From an uncultured Oscillospiraceae bacterium (GTDB taxonomy: Bacteria > Bacillota > Clostridia > Oscillospirales > Oscillospiraceae), in assembly GCA_934631005.1 (NCBI GenBank), contig CAKTXA010000012.1, forward strand, positions 1-64,000: a stretch of 64,000 nucleotides of DNA. Direction: 5' to 3'. Both the position numbers and the translations under genes were made by a program. Of this stretch, positions 8,447 to 18,566 are shown piece by piece; position 1 is the stretch's first letter; every line of letters begins with the position of its first letter. The notes below the pieces were generated by a model. That model saw only the letters and a program-made list of their open reading frames with translations, was not told where the DNA came from and searched no databases.

Positions 8447-9894
8447 TTCTGTCTCTCCAAATACTCCGCAACGACTTCCCGTTCATCCAGATGCCGTTTG
8501 TGATGGTTGATCTCCTGATACGTCTCATGCCCCTTGCCGCACAGCACGATCACGTCGCCGGGCTTTGCGATGTCCATCGCCCGGCAGATCGCCTGCTCGC
8601 GGTTTTCGATGACCTCATATTTTGCACCCGTGCCCTGCATCCCGGTCACGATCTGCCGGATGATCTCGTTCGGGTCCTCGGTGCGCGGATTGTCGGAGGT
8701 GACGATGCTGAGGTCGGCGTTTTCCGCCGCGATCTTGCCCATCACGGGGCGCTTAAAGGGATCGCGGTCGCCGCCGCAGCCGAATACCGCGATGGTCCGG
8801 CCCGTGCAGAAGCCGTTCACGGTCTGTAAAATATTCTCCAGACTGTCCGGCGTGTGCGAATAGTCGATGAGTACCGTATAGTCCTTGCCCGGCGTGGGCA
8901 CGACCTCGGCCCGGCCCTTCACACCCTGTGCCGTTTTAAGCGCCGCAGCGATCTCGGGAAGCGGAATGTCCAATGCCATCGCCGCGAGCGTCACCGCCAG
9001 CGCGTTATACACGCTGAACGCGCCCGGAATGCGCAGCTCGAGCCTGCAAATATCGTTGCCGGTCACCACATCCGTCTCCACGCGGTCGGGCCGCAGGCGG
9101 ATGTTCTTTGCCACGAGGTCCGCGGCGTTATCCTTGACGGAGTACGTCAGAATTTTGCACGACGCCTGCCGCCGGATGCGGTCGCAGTACAGATCATCCA
9201 GATTGAGAACGCCCGTATCGCACATCGTAAACAGCTTCGCCTTCGCGTCGCAGTACTCCAGCATCGTCTTGTGGAAGTCCAGATGGTCCTCCGTCAGGTT
9301 CGTAAAAACGCCCACGGCAAACCGGATACCGTCCACGCGGTGCAGCGCCAGCGCGTGGGAAGAGACCTCCATCACCACGTGCGTGCAGCCCGCGTCGTGC
9401 ATTTTTGCGAACAGTGCCTGCAATTCCAGACTTTCCGGCGTCGTGCGCTCCGTTTCCAGCACCGCATCGCCGATCATGTTCTGGATCGTGCCGATCAGGC
9501 CGACCTTGGCGCCCAGCGTTTTTTCCAGCACGGTCTTGAGCAGATACGTGATGCTCGTCTTTCCGTTCGTGCCGGTCACGCCGATCATCGTCATGCTCTT
9601 CGTGGGGTGGCCGTACCAGTTATCCGCCATCTGCGCCAGCGCGGCGCGCGTATCCTCCACGCGCACGTAGTCTTTGCCGTCCGCCGGCTTTTTCTCGCAG
9701 ATCACCACCGCCGCGCCCTGTTCGCGCGCCATGGGGATGAATTTGTGCCCGTCGGCGGTAAAGCCGCGCACCGCCACGAACGCCTGCCCGGGCGTCACGG
9801 CGCGGGAGTCGTAGCTGATCCCGCTGATCTCCTGTTCCAGATCGGCCGCAGCCTCCAGAACGGGAATGCCCTGCAAAAGTGTCTGAAGCTTCAT
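8443..9894 (-). CDS. murE: UDP-MurNAc-L-Ala-D-Glu:meso-diaminopimelate ligase MurE
   Basis: Adds the third residue of the peptidoglycan stem peptide. The 483-residue protein has the ATP loop GTNGKTS at 108-114, and DNPR at 401-404, the motif that binds meso-diaminopimelate. L-lysine-adding enzymes have a different motif here, so this cell wall is predicted to be of the mDAP type. GKGHE lies near residue 455. The start at 9894 has AAAGGA upstream; a longer in-frame version to 9966 adds residues unlike MurE and overlaps the upstream gene. Confidence 0.96.
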   Translation of the reverse strand: MKLQTLLQGIPVLEAAADLEQEISGISYDSRAVTPGQAFVAVRGFTADGHKFIPMAREQGAAVVICEKKPADGKDYVRVEDTRAALAQMADNWYGHPTKSMTMIGVTGTNGKTSITYLLKTVLEKTLGAKVGLIGTIQNMIGDAVLETERTTPESLELQALFAKMHDAGCTHVVMEVSSHALALHRVDGIRFAVGVFTNLTEDHLDFHKTMLEYCDAKAKLFTMCDTGVLNLDDLYCDRIRRQASCKILTYSVKDNAADLVAKNIRLRPDRVETDVVTGNDICRLELRIPGAFSVYNALAVTLAAMALDIPLPEIAAALKTAQGVKGRAEVVPTPGKDYTVLIDYSHTPDSLENILQTVNGFCTGRTIAVFGCGGDRDPFKRPVMGKIAAENADLSIVTSDNPRTEDPNEIIRQIVTGMQGTGAKYEVIENREQAICRAMDIAKPGDVIVLCGKGHETYQEINHHKRHLDEREVVAEYLERQK

Positions 9895-9916
9895 AAGTAT
9901 ATCCTTTCTCCGCGGA

Positions 9917-12325
9917 TCAGTCCAATGCGGTATGATCGGTAAATTCAACGCCCACCGTCGTGCCACGCTCGACCATCGTGCCCGCGGGAATATCCTGATA
10001 GGTCACCGTGACGTAATTCTCCGTCAGATCCGTGCCCTTGGCCTGCACGTAAACGCCCGCGTTGTTCGCAAGCCAGTTCACGTCCGCCGGGGCGTAGCCC
10101 ACAAAGTCCGGTACCTCCACCAGCTCGGTCGATTTTTCCGCGCCCATGTAGAGGATGACCTCGGAATCGCCCGGGACTGCGGCGTCCGCCGCCGGGATCT
10201 GATCGGTCACGAGCGCACCGCTGCCGATGACGCGGTAGCGCAGGCTCTTTTTACTCAGCGCCTCCGACGCCTCCTGCTCGGTCATGCCGACGAGCTCCGG
10301 CATCGCCACGTTCACGCCGCGGATGTCCTCGGAGGTGTAGTCCGGCTCAATGCCGAGATACGGCAGGATGTCGGAAAAGACATCGCGCACGGTCGGCGCC
10401 GCCATCAGGCCGCCGGAGATGTAGTAGTTATTGGGGGTGTAGCTCGTGCCGGGGATGGACTTCGGCGTGTCCAGCGCCACCAGCACCACATATTTGGGGT
10501 CGTTGATCGGCGCAACGCCGATGAACGAGACGATCTTATCCTCCACGGGGTCGCCGTTTTCGTCGTAGGTGTCGATCTTTTCCGACGTGCCCGTCTTGCC
10601 GCCCACGCGGTAGCCCGGCGTGCGCGCGCCCTTGGCGGTGCCATCGGTGACGACCTTTTCCATCAGATCGCGCATCGTTGCCGACGTCTGCGCGCTGATG
10701 ACCTGCCGCTCCACGGTGCGGCTGTTTTCCTGCACCACGCTGCCGTCGGCGCTCACGACCTGTGAGACCACATGCGGCTCCAGCAGATACCCGCCGTTCA
10801 CGATCGCCGCCACCGCCCGCACGAGCTGCATGGGCGTGATGCGGAACGTCTGGCCGAACGAGGCCGAGATGAGCGAGGCTGTGCTTGCGCCGTTCAGCTG
10901 GTCGCGCGCGAAGAAATAGCCGCTGGCCTCGCCGGGCAGGTCGACGTCGCTCTTTTCCAGAAAGCCGAACGACGCCACATAATCATAAAACCGGTTGCCG
11001 CCGATCTGCAGGCCCATATGCGCCAGCGCGATGTTGCAGGAGTTGCCCAGCGCCTCGCCGGTGGTCTGCGTGCCGTGGCCGATGGTCTTCCAGCACGAAA
11101 GCGTCTGGTCGCGTCCCTGAAAGTCCTCGTGCCCGCCGCAGAAGTAGCTCGACTGCGTGGTAAAGGCGCCGCAGTCCAGCCCCGCGGCCAGCGTGACGAG
11201 CTTGAAGGTGGAGCCCGGCTCATAGCCGTCGGACACGCAGCGGTTGCGCCACTGCTTCAGCCGCGCCGCCGCCACGGCATCGTTATACGCCGTGCGCTCT
11301 TCTTCATACGCCTCGGTGCCCTTTTTCATCGCCAGCAGGTTCTGATACTGCCGCTCCAGCTCCGCCTCCTGCGCGGGGTCGTAAATTTCCAGATAGTTGT
11401 TCGGGTCGTAGCTGCCGAGCGTCGCCATGGCGATGATGTCGCCGGTATTGACGTCCATGACGATGCCGAACGCGCCGTTCTGGATCTCGTAGCGCTCGAT
11501 GGCGTTTTCGAGATTCTTTTCCAGCATATACTGCACCGACGTGTCAAGCGTCAATACCAAGCTGTCGCCGTCGGACGCGTCGTAGTATTTTTCGTAGGTG
11601 TAGAGCATCTCCGAGCCGCCGTTGCCGCGCGTGGTCACGATCTTGCCGCTCGTGCCCTGCAGGTCGCTGTCGTAATACGACTCGATGCCCTCCGTGCCGC
11701 GGTTATCCTCGCTGATAAAGCCCAGCACCTGCGCCGCCAGCGACGAATACGGGTAATAGCGCCGTGCGTCCGCCTCAAGGTTCACGCCTACGATGCTGTT
11801 GTCGCTGATGAACTGGCGCACCTGATCGGCCGTCTCCTCGGGGACCTTTTTGGCGATGACCTTGTACTGGTACTTCGTGTCCTCCGCCTGCTTGTAGACG
11901 AACTCCGGCGTCACGTCCTCCAGGATCTCCGAGAGCCCCGTGGCGATCTTATTGAGAAGGTCGGGGTCGGGCGAGTTCTTGTCGCTCATTTTTTTCGCGA
12001 TCATATTGGGGTCGATGAATACCGTCTCCACCGTGGTGGACGCGGCGAGGATATTCATATTGCGGTCATAGATCAGCCCGCGCTGCGCGGGCAGCGCCAT
12101 ATTGCGCGTCTGGTTGCGGATGGCCATTTCCTCATACTGGTCGTGGTCGACGATCATCAGCTTATACAGCTGCGCCGACACCGGCAGAAAGCCCACCAGC
12201 AGGCAGATCGCCATCAGCACCAGCATCCGCCGGCGGACATTGCGGTTGGCCTGTTTGCCGCCGCCGGAGCGCGGCGCGCGTTTTTTTTCGATCCGGTCGC
12301 CCGGACGGATCACTCTCAATGCCAT
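9917..12325 (-). CDS. Class B penicillin-binding protein with two PASTA domains (FtsI/PbpB/SpoVD type)
   Basis: Septal transpeptidase that cross-links glycan strands made by FtsW. The 802-residue protein has a basic tail, one membrane anchor (about 34-56) and a dimerisation domain. Its transpeptidase domain has STFK at 372-375 (nucleophile Ser372), SCN at 429-431 and KTGT at 577-580. Two PASTA modules follow from about residue 672 (MPELVGMTEQEA and VEVPDFVGYAP). The start at 12325 has AAAGG at suitable distance. Bacillus has two genes here (pbpB and spoVD); this window has one, so it may serve both vegetative and sporulation septa. A hairpin sits in its leader. Confidence 0.93.
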   Translation of the reverse strand: MALRVIRPGDRIEKKRAPRSGGGKQANRNVRRRMLVLMAICLLVGFLPVSAQLYKLMIVDHDQYEEMAIRNQTRNMALPAQRGLIYDRNMNILAASTTVETVFIDPNMIAKKMSDKNSPDPDLLNKIATGLSEILEDVTPEFVYKQAEDTKYQYKVIAKKVPEETADQVRQFISDNSIVGVNLEADARRYYPYSSLAAQVLGFISEDNRGTEGIESYYDSDLQGTSGKIVTTRGNGGSEMLYTYEKYYDASDGDSLVLTLDTSVQYMLEKNLENAIERYEIQNGAFGIVMDVNTGDIIAMATLGSYDPNNYLEIYDPAQEAELERQYQNLLAMKKGTEAYEEERTAYNDAVAAARLKQWRNRCVSDGYEPGSTFKLVTLAAGLDCGAFTTQSSYFCGGHEDFQGRDQTLSCWKTIGHGTQTTGEALGNSCNIALAHMGLQIGGNRFYDYVASFGFLEKSDVDLPGEASGYFFARDQLNGASTASLISASFGQTFRITPMQLVRAVAAIVNGGYLLEPHVVSQVVSADGSVVQENSRTVERQVISAQTSATMRDLMEKVVTDGTAKGARTPGYRVGGKTGTSEKIDTYDENGDPVEDKIVSFIGVAPINDPKYVVLVALDTPKSIPGTSYTPNNYYISGGLMAAPTVRDVFSDILPYLGIEPDYTSEDIRGVNVAMPELVGMTEQEASEALSKKSLRYRVIGSGALVTDQIPAADAAVPGDSEVILYMGAEKSTELVEVPDFVGYAPADVNWLANNAGVYVQAKGTDLTENYVTVTYQDIPAGTMVERGTTVGVEFTDHTALD

Positions 12326-12351
12326 AGAAAAACCTTTCCCGATGAGAAGAA

Positions 12352-12384
12352 CAAGGACGGTCAAATCGTATCCGACCGTCCTTG
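12352..12384 (-). other. Hairpin in the leader of the penicillin-binding protein gene
   Basis: A perfect 11-bp inverted repeat (12352-12362 with 12374-12384, 11-nt loop) lies 26 bases upstream of the pbp start. In the minus-strand transcript it is followed by TTCTTCTC, not a full U-run. It may be a weak terminator or attenuator between ftsL and pbp. Confidence 0.5.
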
Positions 12385-12501
12385 CCAAACTCTATTTGTG
12401 CAGCCGGTCACCCTGAAAGTAGCCGCTGAATAAATCGTCTGCGGTCGTCGGCGGATCTTTTGCCGACAGCTCTTGCCGATTTCATCATCGGTTACTAAAA
12501 A

Positions 12502-13047
12502 CTATGCTGCCGCCGGGCGAAGATATGCGATGAGCTCGGAAATACTCTGCTCCACCGCGCCGATGATCTCTCCCAGCACACTTGTTTTTTCCTCGTGATA
12601 GATCTCCGCGCGGTCCGTGCCGGACAGGTTCAGATACACGGTCTGCTCCGACGACGGCAGGCGCAGCCCCAGCTCGCCCGCGCGCTTTTCGATCTCGGCG
12701 AGGTCGATGCGGCCTTCATACTTGCTTTCCAGCACGGCGTGCTGCTGCTGGAGCGACTGGAGCTTTGTCTCGAGCTTCGCCACATGGTCGCTCGCCTCAA
12801 ACAGCTGCACATAGCCGAAGATGACCAGCACCAGCATACACACCGCCGCCACCACACCCAGAAGCGTGAACGGCGCCACGGCCGTTTTGGCCTTGACACG
12901 CTGCTCGCGCTGCGGCAGCGGCCGCTCCTCCGGCAGGCCCTGCGGCTGCCGCGGAAGGGGCCGGGCGGTATTGTTGTTATAGGGAGAGTAGACGTCGTAG
13001 GCCGCCGCGCCGCTCGTTCTGTAATAGCGCTTTTGACCGTCAGCCAT
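12502..13047 (-). CDS. ftsL: FtsL-like septum protein
   Basis: Small bitopic membrane protein of the FtsL/DivIC type, which forms a complex with DivIB/FtsQ and helps activate FtsW and its partner transpeptidase. The 181-residue protein has a 58-residue basic, Pro/Gln/Arg-rich cytoplasmic tail, a single membrane span at about 59-80 and a heptad-like coiled coil at 86-113. The identity rests on this layout and on its place between rsmH and the class B PBP, since FtsL sequences diverge quickly. The C-terminal tail (about 140-181) is longer than in most FtsL proteins. GGAGGG precedes the start. Confidence 0.8.
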   Translation of the reverse strand: MADGQKRYYRTSGAAAYDVYSPYNNNTARPLPRQPQGLPEERPLPQREQRVKAKTAVAPFTLLGVVAAVCMLVLVIFGYVQLFEASDHVAKLETKLQSLQQQHAVLESKYEGRIDLAEIEKRAGELGLRLPSSEQTVYLNLSGTDRAEIYHEEKTSVLGEIIGAVEQSISELIAYLRPAAA

Positions 13048-13073
13048 GTACGTTCCCTCCCTTTCCTATCGTC

Positions 13074-14009
13074 TCAGATCTTTTCCGCCACGCGGAGCTT
13101 CGCGCTGCGCGCGCGGGGATTTTCCTCCAGCTCCTGCGGGGAGGATGTGATCGGCTTGCGGCTCAAAATGCGCACCTGCGGCGTTTTGCCGCATACGCAC
13201 ACCGGAAATTCCTTGGGGCAGGTGCAGCCCTGCGCTGCCTCGTTCATCGCGTTTTTTACGATGCGGTCCTCCAGCGAGTGGAACGTGATGACCGCCAGCC
13301 GTCCGCCGGGGTTTAGCCGCGCCACCGCGGCCTGCATCATCCGCTCCACCGCGCCCAGCTCGTCGTTGACCGCGATGCGGATGGCCTGAAAGCTGCGCTT
13401 GGCCGGGTGCTGCTTTTCGCGCAGCGCCGCCGCGGGCATCGCGCTTTTGATGATCTGCACCAGCTCGCCCGTCGTGTCGATGGACCGGTCGGAGCGCGCC
13501 CGCTCGATGGCCGCCGCAATGCGCGCCGCGTAGCGCTCCTCACCGTAGACCGACAAAATGCGCCGCAGCTCCTCCCGCGGGTATTGGTTCACCACATCGT
13601 GCGCCGTCAGCGCGCTCGTGCGGTCCATGCGCATATCGAGCGGGGCGTCTGCCATGTAGGAAAAGCCGCGCTCCGCGTCGTCCAGCTGCGGGGACGAAAC
13701 GCCCAGGTCGAACAGCATGCCGTCGACTGCCGGGATACCCAGCCGGTCGAGGACCGCAGCGAGGTTTTCAAAATTATCGTGCACCAGCGTCACGCGGTCG
13801 GCGTATTTCCGCAGCCGTTCGCCCGCCGCCTCCAGCGCCACGTCGTCGCGGTCGATGCCGATGAGTCGGCCGTGGGGCGAAAGGCGTTTGCAAATTTCCA
13901 GCGAATGGCCCGCGCCGCCGAGCGTCCCGTCCAGATAAATGCCGTCCGGCTGGATGTTCAGCGCCTCGATGCACTCGTGCAGCAGCACGGAGGTATGTTC
14001 AAAGTCCAT
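13074..14009 (-). CDS. rsmH: 16S rRNA (cytosine-1402-N4)-methyltransferase RsmH
   Basis: Uses S-adenosylmethionine to methylate N4 of C1402 in the decoding centre of 16S rRNA. The 311-residue protein starts with HTSVLLHECIEAL, has the SAM loop DGTLGGAGHS and the motifs LFDLGVSSPQLD and ITFHSLEDRIVK. The start overlaps the mraZ stop as ATGA, and GGAGGAG lies upstream. RsmI (18567-19406) methylates the 2'-OH of the same nucleotide, so both C1402 enzymes are in this window. Confidence 0.97.
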   Translation of the reverse strand: MDFEHTSVLLHECIEALNIQPDGIYLDGTLGGAGHSLEICKRLSPHGRLIGIDRDDVALEAAGERLRKYADRVTLVHDNFENLAAVLDRLGIPAVDGMLFDLGVSSPQLDDAERGFSYMADAPLDMRMDRTSALTAHDVVNQYPREELRRILSVYGEERYAARIAAAIERARSDRSIDTTGELVQIIKSAMPAAALREKQHPAKRSFQAIRIAVNDELGAVERMMQAAVARLNPGGRLAVITFHSLEDRIVKNAMNEAAQGCTCPKEFPVCVCGKTPQVRILSRKPITSSPQELEENPRARSAKLRVAEKI

Positions 14010-14425
14010 CAGAAGCCCAGCTCCTCCATCGCCGCCGTCAGGTTCTCCGGCGTGAGCGTCTGGCGTTCGAGCTCGTCATAAGCCTCGCTGTCCCAGATCT
14101 CGGCGTGACCGCCCTGGCCGATGAACGTGACCTCCTGCTGAAGCCCGGCATACTGCCGCAGCTCCGCGGGGATGAGGAAGCGCCCCTGCTTGTCCGGCTC
14201 GCACTTGGCGGCGTTGGCAAACAGGAACCGCATCTTGCGCGCCTGTGAAATGGGCAGCGCGTTGTACCGGTCGAGGATGCTCTGCCAGCCGCTCTCGGTG
14301 TAGACGGACAGGCAGTGATCCAGCCCCAGCGTGACATAAAACGCATCGCCGAGCTCCTCGCGCAGCTTGGAGGGAACGAACAGACGACCCTTCGGGTCGA
14401 CCGTGTGCTTATACTTGCCGAACAT
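14009..14425 (-). CDS. mraZ: Transcriptional regulator MraZ
   Basis: AbrB-fold DNA-binding protein that controls its own dcw operon by binding repeated boxes near the promoter. The 138-residue protein contains two MraZ half domains: DPKGRLFVPSKLREEL near the N-terminus and DKQGRFLIPAELRQY in the middle. It is first in the operon, and the overlap with rsmH (ATGA) indicates coupled translation. Four likely operator boxes lie between its start and its promoter. Confidence 0.96.
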   Translation of the reverse strand: MFGKYKHTVDPKGRLFVPSKLREELGDAFYVTLGLDHCLSVYTESGWQSILDRYNALPISQARKMRFLFANAAKCEPDKQGRFLIPAELRQYAGLQQEVTFIGQGGHAEIWDSEAYDELERQTLTPENLTAAMEELGF

Positions 14426-14436
14426 TTCCTCTCACC

Positions 14437-14485
14437 CCGCTTTTGCTCCACTTTGGTGCACAGACACACCACTTTGCTCCACTTC
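14437..14485 (-). promoter_or_regulatory. MraZ operator boxes
   Basis: Read on the minus strand, three AAGTGG-type boxes occur: GAAGTGG (14479-14485), AAAGTGG (14469-14475) and AAAGTGG (14448-14454), plus a weaker AAAGCGG (14437-14443). Spacings are 10, 21 and 11 bp, so all lie on one DNA face. They match the AAAGTG-type MraZ box known from Mycoplasma and lie between the promoter and mraZ. Confidence 0.75.
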
Positions 14486-14491
14486 GTTTCT

Positions 14492-14520
14492 ATAATATCC
14501 TTTGCCCGGAAAAATTGCAA
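14492..14520 (-). promoter_or_regulatory. Sigma-A promoter of the dcw operon
   Basis: On the minus strand TTGCAA (14515-14520) and TATTAT (14492-14497) are separated by 17 bp. The start point would fall within the first MraZ box, consistent with repression by MraZ. Confidence 0.75.
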
Positions 14521-14590
14521 GCCCTTTTTCAAAAAAACCACGTGGAATTTTTGCCTGTTTTTCAGGCATTTTCCCTTGATTTCGCAATTT

Positions 14591-14606
14591 TAGAACGCCT
14601 GTTCTA
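14591..14606. promoter_or_regulatory. LexA-box-like palindrome
   Basis: The sequence is TAGAAC-N4-GTTCTA, containing the Gram-positive SOS core GAAC-N4-GTTC. It lies about 70 bp upstream of the mraZ -35 box and not next to a classic SOS gene. A match of the core alone is expected about once by chance in a window this size. Confidence 0.3.
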
Positions 14607-14656
14607 GGTTCACATAATCCTCTTGTTTTGGCGCTCCGAGCACACCCCAACATGTA

Positions 14657-14953
14657 GTGTGCCGGGGCAAAAATTGCCCCGGCACACCCAAATCCTCAAA
14701 AAAGCCTCGCAGAGTTTTGCGCCCGCAGGCGCAAAAGCGATTCAGATCATTTTTGCCGGCGACATGCGCGTCGGCAAAAATACTGCTCACGGAGCGGAGT
14801 GTAGAATTTTTGCGCTTGCGCAAAAATTATGCGCGCAGCGCAGTGCAAGCCTTTTCAAACGAAAACCCAGCGAAGCGGTTTTCGTTTGAGAGCGTGTCAA
14901 AAATACTTTTTTGACGCGCTCAGTGTGCCGGGGCAAAAATTGCCCCGGCACGC
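14657..14953 (+). repeat. Structured intergenic repeat, copy 1 (long form)
   Basis: The core (14698-14889) is about 85-90% identical to 19458-19651. It is a string of hairpins: one with GCGCCCGCAGGCGC; one around GCCGGC...GTCGGC; one around TTTTTGCGC; a stem from CAAACGAAAACC to GGTTTTCGTTTG with an internal CAGCGAAG loop; and a final GAGCGTGTCAAAAA stem. This copy alone is bracketed by two near-identical 14-bp hairpins with arms GTGTGCCGGGGCAA (14657-14687 and 14923-14953). No transposase or coding potential was seen. Confidence 0.85.
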
Positions 14954-14978
14954 CGCTTTCTCCCATGTCGAAAAAATT

Positions 14979-17345
<2,367 letters not shown>

Positions 17346-17392
17346 GCCTGCACCTCGTTTCCTGCGGGTAATTTTCGCCGCCGGGGGCGGGG

Positions 17393-17421
17393 TTTATACG
17401 CCCCTGGCGAACAATTTGCAC
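17393..17421 (-). promoter_or_regulatory. Putative promoter of the clp gene
   Basis: On the minus strand GTGCAA (17416-17421) and TATAAA (17393-17398) are 17 bp apart, upstream of the clp start at 17345. No CIRCE or CtsR heptad repeat was seen nearby. Confidence 0.45.
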
Positions 17422-17449
17422 TTTTCCCCCCGATTCTTATAAATACCAT

Positions 17450-17477
17450 TTGCATTTTTCAAAAAGCATGATAGAAT
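17450..17477 (+). promoter_or_regulatory. Putative promoter of the ferredoxin gene
   Basis: TTGCAT (17450-17455) and TAGAAT (17472-17477) are 16 bp apart, 33 bases before the ferredoxin start. Confidence 0.55.
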
Positions 17478-17510
17478 TGGGGTGGATCACAAAACTATGG
17501 AGGTGCAATC

Positions 17511-17681
17511 ATGGCTCATGTCATTACCGACGCCTGCGTCAAGTGCGGCGCTTGTGCGGATGCGTGCCCGCTCGGCATCATCACCGAGGGCGAAGACAAG
17601 TACGTCATCGACGCCGATCAGTGCGTTGACTGCGGTACCTGCGCGGCAGAGTGCCCGAACGACGCGATCGTGGAAGAGTAA
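17511..17681 (+). CDS. 2[4Fe-4S] ferredoxin
   Basis: Small cytosolic electron carrier of clostridial type. The 56-residue protein has two complete cluster motifs, CVKCGACADACP (residues 9-20) and CVDCGTCAAECP (residues 38-49), each giving CxxCxxCxxxCP. It is a plausible electron partner for hydrogenases or oxidoreductases such as the hydrogenase-like protein at 60510-62012, but no direct link is shown. GGAGG lies 8 bases before the start. The gene has its own promoter and terminator and is monocistronic. Confidence 0.96.
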   Translation: MAHVITDACVKCGACADACPLGIITEGEDKYVIDADQCVDCGTCAAECPNDAIVEE

Positions 17682-17693
17682 GATCGTACATTG

Positions 17694-17724
17694 CAAACGG
17701 CCTGTGCGCTGCACAGGCCGTTTG
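17694..17724 (+). terminator. Terminator after the ferredoxin gene
   Basis: A perfect 14-bp stem (17694-17707 with 17711-17724, 3-nt loop) with TTTG at the end of the 3' arm. The U-tract is short, so its strength is uncertain. Confidence 0.7.
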
Positions 17725-17730
17725 TGTTAC

Positions 17731-17807
17731 TTCAAACAAAGCCCGCTTCGCTGGGCCTTTGTTTGAAAAGGCTTACAGCCTGCGGGCGCAAAACTCTGCG
17801 AGGCTTT
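17731..17807 (-). repeat. Structured intergenic repeat, copy 3 (short form, inverted)
   Basis: In reverse orientation this carries both ends of the element found at 14698-14889 and 19458-19651 but lacks about 115 internal bases. The 5' end (GCCTCGCAGAGTTTTGCG) joins the AAGCCTTTTCAAAC hairpin. The stem here is CAAACAAAGGCCC with GGGCTTTGTTTG, a third paired variant around the same AGCGAAGC loop. It lies just before the TrmN6-like gene. Confidence 0.8.
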
Positions 17808-17852
17808 CTGGCAGCTCATCGGGCTGCCGGAGCGTATTCTGAAATAAGACCT

Positions 17853-18563
17853 ATGACTGAACAACTTCCCAACGGCGTGACGCTCACCTGGAGCGGGGCG
17901 CAGTTCCGGCCGGGCACCGATTCCATGGTGCTGGCCGATTTCGCCGTGCCGGGCAAAAATGCCCGCGTCTGCGACCTCGGCTGCGGCTGCGGGACGCTGT
18001 CGCTGCTGCTGCTCGCCGTGCATCCGAATATCCGCCTCACCGGCATTGAAATTCAGCCGGACGCCGCCGCCATGGCGCGCGAAAACGCGGCGCAGGCCGC
18101 GCTCTCCGGCCGCTTTACCGTGGTCGAGGGCGATCTGCGGGAGCCCTCGCTTCTGCGCGCGGGCGCATTCGACTGCGCGGTGTCGAACCCGCCGTATTAT
18201 CCGCTCGCGTCCGGCTACCCGGCGCAAAGCGCCGCGCTGCGCGCCGCCCGGACGGAGGAGCACTGCTCGCTTTCCGAGCTGTGCCGCGCCGCGGCGCGGC
18301 TGGTGCGCACCGGCGGGCGATTTTTCCTTGTCCACAAGCCCGAGCGGCTGACGGACCTGTTCTGCTGCCTGCGACAGGCTTCGCTGGAGCCGAAGCGGCT
18401 GCGGCTCGTCCGGCACCGCGCGGACGCGGCGGCGAATCTCGTTCTGCTCGAGGCCGTGCGCGGCGGCAGGCCCGGCCTGCGCCTTATGCCCGATCTCATT
18501 CTTTACACCCCCGGCGGCGCGCTCACGCCCGACGGGCGGCGCATCTATCATCAGGAGGACTGA
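17853..18563 (+). CDS. TrmN6/YabB-like SAM-dependent methyltransferase
   Basis: Probably methylates N6 of an adenine in tRNA, the role of TrmN6 on A37 of tRNA1(Val). The 236-residue class I methyltransferase has the SAM-binding motif DLGCGCGTLSL (about residues 43-53) and the adenine-N6 catalytic motif NPPYY (about 114-118). The start at 17853 gives the family N-terminus (LTWSGAQFRPGTDSMVLADF). A longer frame to 17691 would read through repeat copy 3 and is rejected. No strong ribosome binding site is visible. The order with rsmI and abrB matches the yabB-yazA-yabC-abrB neighbourhood of Bacillus, without yazA. Confidence 0.85.
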   Translation: MTEQLPNGVTLTWSGAQFRPGTDSMVLADFAVPGKNARVCDLGCGCGTLSLLLLAVHPNIRLTGIEIQPDAAAMARENAAQAALSGRFTVVEGDLREPSLLRAGAFDCAVSNPPYYPLASGYPAQSAALRAARTEEHCSLSELCRAAARLVRTGGRFFLVHKPERLTDLFCCLRQASLEPKRLRLVRHRADAAANLVLLEAVRGGRPGLRLMPDLILYTPGGALTPDGRRIYHQED

Positions 18564-18566
18564 CCC

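Larger units (their letters stand above)
14521..14978. other. Non-coding stretch between mraZ and the clp gene
   Basis: About 460 bases without a credible gene. It holds a LexA-like palindrome at 14591-14606 and repeat element copy 1 at 14657-14953. Short open frames here simply read through the inverted repeats. Confidence 0.7.

Noticed and set aside
17691..17852. N-terminal extension of the TrmN6-like protein
   Set aside because: It would be encoded by the ferredoxin terminator and repeat copy 3, and family proteins begin near 17853.
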